From DATBMY01 sp036554605 (GTDB lineage Bacteria > Acidobacteriota > Blastocatellia > UBA7656), in the NCBI GenBank assembly GCA_036554605.1, contig DATBMY010000082.1:1-8030 (forward strand): a stretch of 8,030 bases of DNA. Reading direction: 5' to 3'. Shown piece by piece: positions 1 to 5,342 of this stretch; positions within the stretch are counted from its first letter, which is position 1; the number at the start of each line of letters is the position of its first letter. Below the pieces are notes generated by a model that was not told the DNA's origin, ran no database searches, and worked only from the letters and a program-made list of their open reading frames with translations. Position numbers and translations under genes: made by a program.

Positions 1-104
1 GGGCCAATGCCCAGCGCGAGCGTGATTATGGCAACGGCGGCAAATCCGGGCCGCTTAATAAGCATGCGCGCAGCAAGTCGCAGGTCTTTAAAGAAAGTAT
101 CCAT
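1..104 (-). CDS. ADOP-type ABC permease, N-terminal fragment (gene E, cut by window edge)
   Basis: Only the first 34 codons are inside the window. They read MDTFFKDLRLAARMLIKRPG, followed by FAAVAIITLALGIG. This is the usual start of MacB-like duplicated permeases: a short basic, amphipathic cytoplasmic helix with D-L-R, then K-R-P-G-F leading into the first membrane helix, which ends in LALGIG. The ATG at 104-102 is supported by GGAGG at 115-111, six bases upstream. An ATG five bases further upstream (109-107) is followed at once by TGA and cannot be the start. It is the fifth permease gene of the array and lies 128 bases downstream of gene D's stop. The rest, presumably about 770 residues, lies off the left edge, so whether the gene is intact is unknown. 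Family membership is inferred from the N-terminus and the context. Confidence 0.85.
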   Translation of the reverse strand, partial: MDTFFKDLRLAARMLIKRPGFAAVAIITLALGIG

Positions 105-116
105 CACATACCTCCA

Positions 117-233
117 GGGGTCGGAAGTCAGGGGCCGGGGGCCAGGGATTGTTTGTGAAATAGCATTTGAAATTTGAAATCCCAAATTTGAGATTTCAAA
201 TGCCCCGACCTCTGGCCCCCGACCTCCGACCCC
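117..233. repeat. Palindromic heptad-repeat element in the D-E gap
   Basis: The element fills nearly the whole gap between genes D and E. The outer arms 117-147 and 203-233 are inverted repeats pairing at 25 of 31 positions by hand alignment. The inner arms 164-180 and 186-202 pair at 15 of 17. The left arm is made of 7-base units: GGGGTCG (117), GAAGTCA (124), GGGGCCG (131), GGGGCCA (138) and GGGATTG (145). The AT-rich core is five contiguous 7-base units starting at 166: TTTGAAA, TTTGAAA, TCCCAAA, TTTGAGA and TTTCAAA. Left arm and core share one register, since 117 to 166 is 49 bases, or seven units. The outer end of the right arm includes the last base of gene D's TAG, and the left arm starts one base from gene E's Shine-Dalgarno. 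No U-tract follows, so this is not a standard terminator. The element family is not recognised by name. Confidence 0.85.
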
Positions 234-2659
234 TACTCGTGTCTTAGCGCGACCATGGGATCAATGCGCGTGGCGCGGCGCGCGGGCACGAAACTGGCTG
301 CCAGAGCCACTCCCAGCAGTATGACCGGAATGAGTGTGAAGGTCGCCGGGTCTCCCGGGCTGATTTCATACAGCAAGCTTGTCATGAATCGCGTAAGCAA
401 CGCGGCCGCGCCAAGCCCGATTGCGATCCCCATAAGCGATAGCACGATTGCCTGCTTCACGACGAGTCCCAGCACGTGGCGCGGCGCGGCGCCGAGCGCC
501 TGACGTATGCCAATCTCGTGCGTGCGCTGCGCGACCGAATAACTCATCACGCCGTAGATTCCTATGGCGGCAAGCAACAGCGCGAGCGCGGCAAATGCGC
601 CGAAGAGCAGAAGGTAGAATCGCTCGGGCGCGATTGATTCCGAAATGCGCCCGCTCATGGTCTTTACCTGCGCGATGGGTTGATCCTTATCGACCGCCAT
701 CACCTCGGCCCGCAGCGCGGCCGTCATCTGCTCCGGCTCTATGCGAGTCCGAGCGACAATCTTCATGCCCGAAACCGGCTGCCTGAGATAAGGCAGGTAT
801 ATCTCGGGGCTGGCCTCCCTGCCGAGTTGTATTAGATAGACATCTCCGACAACGCCGACAACCGTACGCCAATCGCGGCTCGCCGTCTTAATCCTTTTGC
901 CTACGGGTTGCTCGCCGGGGAAGAAGCGGCGAGCGGCTGCTTCATTCAGGATTGCCACCGGCGGAGCATTAGCGCGGTCGTCCTCTTCGGCGAAGAACCG
1001 GCCTTCTTTGAGGGGAATGCCCAGGGTTTCGAAATATCCCGAGCTTACGACGCCAAGCGGTATGGGGTTATCCTTCGCCGGATCGACGGGAGGCTTACCC
1101 TCTACGGATACGAAACCCATCATAGAGTATGAGCCCGAAAGCGGCAGGTTGCTGGTCGCGCTCGCCGATTCAACCCCTTCAACCTGGTTAACGCGCTCGA
1201 TCACTTCTTTAAAGAACGCGGCGCGACTCTCAGCTTTTGGATACTTCGATCTGGGCAGGATTATTTCCATCGTCAGGATTCGCTCAGGCCGAAAGCCCGG
1301 ATCGACCGACTGGAGCTTCAAAAAACTTCTCATCGTCAAGCCCGCGCCCGCGAGCAGGACTACCGCCAGCGCCACCTCGCTGACGACGAGCGCGCCGCGC
1401 AGCCCGCGCCATCCTTTTATAGGGACGCCGCCGCGACTGCCTTCCTTGAGCGATTGGTTGAGATCGGGCTTTGATACCGCGAGCGCGGGCACGATCCCAA
1501 ACAGCACGCCGGTTAATATGGATACCGCGAGCGTGAACCCGAGGACGCTCGCGTCGACGGAGATCTTTCCGGTATCGCGCGCGAAATCCGCCACATCGGG
1601 CGGTATGTATGAAAGCAGCAGGTCGACGCCCCAGAGCGCAATCAGCACGCCGAGCGCCCCGGCCATTACCGCGAGCAAGAGGCTTTCGACGACGAGTTGA
1701 CGTATCAGACGCAACCGTCTCGCGCCGAGCGCCGCTCGTATCGCTATCTCCTTTTGGCGCGCGCTGGCTCGCGCCAAAAAGAGGTTTGCCACATTCGCGC
1801 AGGCGATCAACAACACGAAGGCGACGGCGCCGAACAGCAACCAGAGCGGCCGGCTGACGTCGCCCGCGATGTATTCATGCAGCGGGACTACGCTTACGAC
1901 CATGTTGGGCGGCCTCAGCTTTGTCCTTGTGTACTCGTCCATGGCGGCAATGATCGCCGCAAGCTCCTCGCGGGCAACCGCGGTTGACACGCCAGAGCGC
2001 AGCCTGCCGATGACGCTGACGAGCGAGCCTCTCTCGCCCGCCCTCTCCTTCTCGGCGTCGAGCGCAAACGGGATGACTATTTCAGAGGGTTGAGGCAGGC
2101 GAAAGCTTCGAGGCAGTATGCCGATGATTTCGTAGCTGCGCTCGTCGAGTCTTATTAGGCGGCCTACCGCTCCCGCATCGCCGCCGAACTGCCGCTGCCA
2201 TAGCCCATAGCTCAGCAAGACTACGCCGTTCGTGCCCGGGCGGTCTTCTTCGATCGAAAAGGCGCGGCCGTGAACCGGGTTTACCCCGAGCAGCCCAAAC
2301 ATGTTTGCGGTGACACGAGAGCCCGCGATGCGGCGCGGCTCGCCTTCACCCGTGAGGTTATAGTCATCGCCGCTGTAGGCGGCTATGTCGTCAAAGTATT
2401 GCCCGTGTTCTTTCCACGCCAGGTAGTCAATGGCCGGAACTCCCTCAAGCCCGCCTCCAGCCATCTGTTCCGACACGCGGAAAAGATGCTCCGGTTTATG
2501 ATAAGGAAGCGACTTGAGCAGCACGCCGTTTACTACGCTGAAGATCGCCGTGTTTGCGCCTATGCCGAGCGCGAGCGCTATCACCGCAACCGCCATGAAT
2601 GCTGGCGTCTTCAATAACAATCGAAGACTGTATCGAACATCCTGCCACAGGCTTTCCAT
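233..2659 (-). CDS. ADOP-type MacB/FtsX-like permease, 808 aa (gene D)
   Basis: This is an inner-membrane permease of the ABC3 (MacB/FtsX/LolCE) type with both halves fused in one chain. Domains in order: cytoplasmic basic helix 1-18; first membrane helix about 20-43 (LALGIGANTAIFSVVN); MacB-like periplasmic domain about 45-268; FtsX domain with helices about 273-293, 322-350 and 372-397; a second-half first helix about 421-441; second periplasmic domain about 445-680; second FtsX domain with helices about 683-708, 733-757 and 772-790. The cytoplasmic motif E-I-[AG]-I-R-x-A-L-G-A occurs in both halves (304-313 and 715-724). The protein ends in PARRATRIDPMVALRHE. The length is normal for the family. 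There is no Walker A or B motif, so an ATPase would have to act in trans. The ATG has GGAGG at 2669-2665, five bases upstream, and the stop is TAG. The substrate is unknown; relatives export macrolides, peptides or lipoproteins, or act by mechanotransmission. The family call is secure, the function is not. Confidence 0.95.
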   Translation of the reverse strand: MESLWQDVRYSLRLLLKTPAFMAVAVIALALGIGANTAIFSVVNGVLLKSLPYHKPEHLFRVSEQMAGGGLEGVPAIDYLAWKEHGQYFDDIAAYSGDDYNLTGEGEPRRIAGSRVTANMFGLLGVNPVHGRAFSIEEDRPGTNGVVLLSYGLWQRQFGGDAGAVGRLIRLDERSYEIIGILPRSFRLPQPSEIVIPFALDAEKERAGERGSLVSVIGRLRSGVSTAVAREELAAIIAAMDEYTRTKLRPPNMVVSVVPLHEYIAGDVSRPLWLLFGAVAFVLLIACANVANLFLARASARQKEIAIRAALGARRLRLIRQLVVESLLLAVMAGALGVLIALWGVDLLLSYIPPDVADFARDTGKISVDASVLGFTLAVSILTGVLFGIVPALAVSKPDLNQSLKEGSRGGVPIKGWRGLRGALVVSEVALAVVLLAGAGLTMRSFLKLQSVDPGFRPERILTMEIILPRSKYPKAESRAAFFKEVIERVNQVEGVESASATSNLPLSGSYSMMGFVSVEGKPPVDPAKDNPIPLGVVSSGYFETLGIPLKEGRFFAEEDDRANAPPVAILNEAAARRFFPGEQPVGKRIKTASRDWRTVVGVVGDVYLIQLGREASPEIYLPYLRQPVSGMKIVARTRIEPEQMTAALRAEVMAVDKDQPIAQVKTMSGRISESIAPERFYLLLFGAFAALALLLAAIGIYGVMSYSVAQRTHEIGIRQALGAAPRHVLGLVVKQAIVLSLMGIAIGLGAAALLTRFMTSLLYEISPGDPATFTLIPVILLGVALAASFVPARRATRIDPMVALRHE

Positions 2660-2676
2660 CTTTACCTCCAGGGCTC

Positions 2677-2816
2677 AGAGGTCAGGGGCCGGGGGCCAGG
2701 GCATCAGCAATCTCAAATCTCAAATTTGAGATCTCAAAAATGCTATTTCAAATTCCAAATGCTATCGCGCTGACAATCCCTGACCCCTGGCCCCCGACCT
2801 CCGACCCCTGACCTCT
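2677..2816. repeat. Palindromic heptad-repeat element in the C-D gap
   Basis: This is the longest copy of the spacer element. The outer arms 2677-2701 and 2792-2816 are inverted repeats matching at 21 of 25 positions, including 12 perfect pairs at the base. On the minus strand the right arm is a run of 7-base units: GAGGTCA (2815-2809), GGGGTCG, GAGGTCG, GGGGCCA, GGGGTCA and GGGATTG (2780-2774). The core has TCTCAAA at 2711, TCTCAAA at 2718, TTTGAGA at 2725 and TCTCAAA at 2732. After one irregular unit come TTTCAAA (2746) and TTCCAAA (2753). Core and right arm keep one 7-base register. The core contains two overlapping perfect palindromes, 2717-2732 (16 bases) and 2725-2738 (14 bases). The base of the right arm overlaps the TAG of gene C (2817-2815), and the left arm starts eight bases from gene D's Shine-Dalgarno. 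I see no coding potential or U-tailed terminator. Confidence 0.85.
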
Positions 2817-5238
2817 ATTCATACCTGAGCGCAACCATCGGATCCGTGCGCGTAGCGCGGCGCGCGGGTATCAGGCAAGAGACGAGCGCTATTAACAACA
2901 GCACCGCTGACACAGCTACGAAAGTCAGCGGGTCGGTCGCGCTTATGCCGTAAAGCAGGCTCTCCATCAGCCGGGTCAGCAGCAACCCGGCTCCCACGCC
3001 TATGGCGACGCCCACAGCCGCAAGCAACAATCCCTGTTTCAGTATCAGCTTCACAACATCTCCGCCGCTCGCCCCGAGCGCGATTCGAACGCCTATCTCG
3101 TGCGTGCGCTGCGCCACCGTGTAAGAGATGACGCCGTATATGCCGACCGCCGCCAGTATCAAGGCGATAGCGGCGAATATGCCGAACAGTATCATGTTGA
3201 AGCGCCGCTTCGCGGTCATATCCCCAAGCACCTGCTCCATGGTCTTTTGCTCATAGACCGCTTGCGTCGGGTCGAGATCAAGCGCCGCGCCGCGGATCAG
3301 GCTTATTAGCGAGGTCGCATCGCCTTCTCGCGCGCGAGCAACAACGGTCATTCCAGTGGCCGGGGCCTGCGTGTGAGGCAGGAAGGTTTCGGGCCGCACC
3401 GCCGCGTCAAAACCCGTCCGGCGCATGTCGCCCACAACGCCGACTATCGTTATCCATCGATTATCGTCGCCGGGATCGCCATAAACATACCTCTTGCCGA
3501 GAGGGTCTTCGCCGGGAAAGAAACGCTCGGCGAACGTGTTGTTGATGATCCCTACCCTATTCGCGTTTTCACCGCCGACGTCGCGCTCATCAAAGAAGCG
3601 TCCCGAAATAAGCGGTATCCCCATGGCGCTGAAATATGTCGGGGTAACGGCGTCGAGCGGGACTTCGACCTGCTCTTCGGAGGGCACAGGGGGGCGCCCT
3701 TCGATCGCAAAATTCGTAGAGTTGGGCGTCGCGCTCAAAAACATCGTGGAGATTGCGCCGGACGATTCGACACCGGGCGTCGCCGAAAGCCGCTCAAGCA
3801 GTTGTTGATAGAATATTATGCGCTGCGGCGCCTGGCGGTACTTCTCGCCCGCGAGCTGCACGCGCGCCGTGGCCAGGCGGTCGGGATCAAATCCCAGGTT
3901 GAACTCTTGCAGCCGCAAGAAGCTTCGGATCATCAGCCCGGCCCCGATCAGCAGCATAAGACATATTGCTACTTCAGCAATGACGAAGAGGCTGCGCACG
4001 CGATTGCCGCGCGAGCCCGTAGCGCCGCGGCCGCCTTCTTTTAACGATTCGTTCATATCCGGCTTCGACGCCTGAAACGCCGGCACCATCCCGAACAGTA
4101 TCCCGGTAAGCATCGAGACGCCGATTGTGAATGCAAGGACAGTGGTGTCTATACGCACCTGATCGAGACGGGGGATGTCAGCGGGGCTTAACGCGAGCAG
4201 CAGGTCGAGCCCCCACCACGCGAGCAGCAATCCGGCCGCGCCTCCCAGCACAGAAAGGACTACGCTTTCTGTAAGCAACTGCCGGACGATACGCCCGCGA
4301 CCGGCTCCCAGAGCCGTTCTTATGGCGATCTCCCTTTCGCGCACGGCCGCCCGCGCGAGCAGCAAGTTAGCGACGTTCGCGCACGCGATCAAAAGCACCG
4401 AGCCGACTATGCCAAGCAGTATCCATAGCGCGACCTTCACGTCGCCGACAACCTGCTCGTGCAGCGAGACAAGATGCACTCCGTAGCCAAGCTGGTTCGG
4501 GAATCGTTCGAGCAGATCGCGGTTGACGCGCTCCATGTCTGCGCGCGCCCGCTCAAGAGTGATGTCTTTCTTCAGACGGCCCACGGCCTTTAGCCAGAAG
4601 GAGTTTCGAGCCTGACGCCGCTGCTCGTCGACCTGTGTCGGTATCCACATCTGCGCGGTCTTATCGGGAAAGCTGAAGCCCGGCGGCATGATTCCGATGA
4701 CCTGATAGTTCACGCCGTTAAAGACAACCGGCTGGTCGATTATCCCCGGGTCGCCCCCGAACGCGCGCCTCCACAGCCCGTCGCTTATGACCACGACCTG
4801 ATGCTTGCCCGGCGTCTGCTCTTCCTCGCTGAAGGTGCGCCCGTAGGCGGGCGCGACTCCAAGCACCTGAAAGAGATTATGCGTAGATGCTATTCCGGTG
4901 ATCAGGTCGGGGTCGCCCGTGCCCGACAGCGTCAGCCTCGTGTTATTGAAGGCCGCTATGTCTTCGAAAGTCTCGTTCTGCGTGCGATAGTCCTCATAAT
5001 TAGGGTAGGAATGCCAGTCCTCATCGAGCTTGAGCTTGGAGTTTTTCATCCAGACCATGGTGAGGCGGTCGGCGTCCGGGTATGGCAGCGGGCGCAGGAG
5101 GATCGCGTTTACGACGCTGAAGATGGCCGTTGTCGCGCCGATGCCGATGGCTAGCGCGACGATGACTATAACGGTGAAGGCCGGCTTCTTTGCCAGCGTC
5201 CGCAGGCTGTAGCGCAGGTCTTGAAGTAAAGTTTCCAT
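2815..5238 (-). CDS. ADOP-type MacB/FtsX-like permease, 807 aa (gene C)
   Basis: A full-length duplicated permease, closely parallel to gene D in length and layout. Residues 1-18 form the basic N-terminal helix (METLLQDLRYSLRTLAKKP), followed by the first membrane helix about 20-43. The first MacB-like periplasmic domain spans about 45-266. The first FtsX part has helices about 270-292 (VLLIACANVANLLLARA), 322-350 and 366-390. The second half starts with a helix about 415-436, then a periplasmic domain about 440-680, and FtsX helices about 682-707, 732-756 and 770-790. The putative ATPase-docking motif is present twice: EIAIRTALGA at 303-312 and EIGVRIALGA at 714-723. The C-terminus is PARRATRTDPMVALRYE. 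The ATG has GGAGG at 5247-5243, four bases upstream, and the stop is TAG. It lies 102 bases after gene B and 155 before gene D. The protein has no nucleotide-binding domain, and its substrate cannot be read from the sequence. Confidence 0.95.
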   Translation of the reverse strand: METLLQDLRYSLRTLAKKPAFTVIVIVALAIGIGATTAIFSVVNAILLRPLPYPDADRLTMVWMKNSKLKLDEDWHSYPNYEDYRTQNETFEDIAAFNNTRLTLSGTGDPDLITGIASTHNLFQVLGVAPAYGRTFSEEEQTPGKHQVVVISDGLWRRAFGGDPGIIDQPVVFNGVNYQVIGIMPPGFSFPDKTAQMWIPTQVDEQRRQARNSFWLKAVGRLKKDITLERARADMERVNRDLLERFPNQLGYGVHLVSLHEQVVGDVKVALWILLGIVGSVLLIACANVANLLLARAAVREREIAIRTALGAGRGRIVRQLLTESVVLSVLGGAAGLLLAWWGLDLLLALSPADIPRLDQVRIDTTVLAFTIGVSMLTGILFGMVPAFQASKPDMNESLKEGGRGATGSRGNRVRSLFVIAEVAICLMLLIGAGLMIRSFLRLQEFNLGFDPDRLATARVQLAGEKYRQAPQRIIFYQQLLERLSATPGVESSGAISTMFLSATPNSTNFAIEGRPPVPSEEQVEVPLDAVTPTYFSAMGIPLISGRFFDERDVGGENANRVGIINNTFAERFFPGEDPLGKRYVYGDPGDDNRWITIVGVVGDMRRTGFDAAVRPETFLPHTQAPATGMTVVARAREGDATSLISLIRGAALDLDPTQAVYEQKTMEQVLGDMTAKRRFNMILFGIFAAIALILAAVGIYGVISYTVAQRTHEIGVRIALGASGGDVVKLILKQGLLLAAVGVAIGVGAGLLLTRLMESLLYGISATDPLTFVAVSAVLLLIALVSCLIPARRATRTDPMVALRYE

Positions 5239-5253
5239 GGAACCTCCATATCA

Positions 5254-5342
5254 GTGGCCGGGAGCCAGGGATCAGCGGCTGTCAATCAAACAGGATTTGA
5301 AATCTCAAGTGTGAAACCCCGAATGCCCCGCCCATGATCCCT
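5254..5342. repeat. Diverged heptad-repeat element in the B-C gap
   Basis: A worn or variant copy of the spacer element. Positions 5254-5272 match 131-149 of the D-E copy at 17 of 19 bases. The left heptads are GTGGCCG (5254), GGAGCCA (5261) and GGGATCA (5268). The core heptads are TTTGAAA (5296), TCTCAAG (5303) and TGTGAAA (5310). The offset from 5254 to 5296 is 42 bases, six units, so the register seen in the other copies is kept. The long outer arms are not preserved, but a perfect 8-base inverted repeat remains at 5267-5274 and 5335-5342. Its right half overlaps two bases of gene B's TAG. The left edge lies close to gene C's Shine-Dalgarno (5247-5243). Confidence 0.65.

Noticed and set aside
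150..200. Sigma-70-type promoter in the AT-rich core of the D-E gap (minus strand)
   Set aside because: A TTGAAA box can be found, but the sequence at the proper distance is a poor -10 match. The AT composition is explained by the TTTGAAA-type heptads.
117..233. Rho-independent terminator between D and E (and likewise 2677-2816)
   Set aside because: The stems are long and GC-rich, but no run of U follows on the minus strand. The sequence goes directly into the next gene's Shine-Dalgarno. An attenuating effect is not excluded.
897..1700. Plus-strand open frame of 267 codons
   Set aside because: It lies entirely antisense to gene D, whose whole length matches a known permease architecture. 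The translation is Ser/Arg/Pro-rich and has no domain pattern, as expected from the shadow of a GC-rich gene.
2677..2816. CRISPR-like array
   Set aside because: The repeats are contiguous 7-base units with no regular unique spacers of about 30 bases, and no cas genes are present.
3373..4044. Plus-strand open frame of 223 codons
   Set aside because: It is antisense to the conserved middle of gene C, with low-complexity Arg/Ala/His composition and no recognisable fold.
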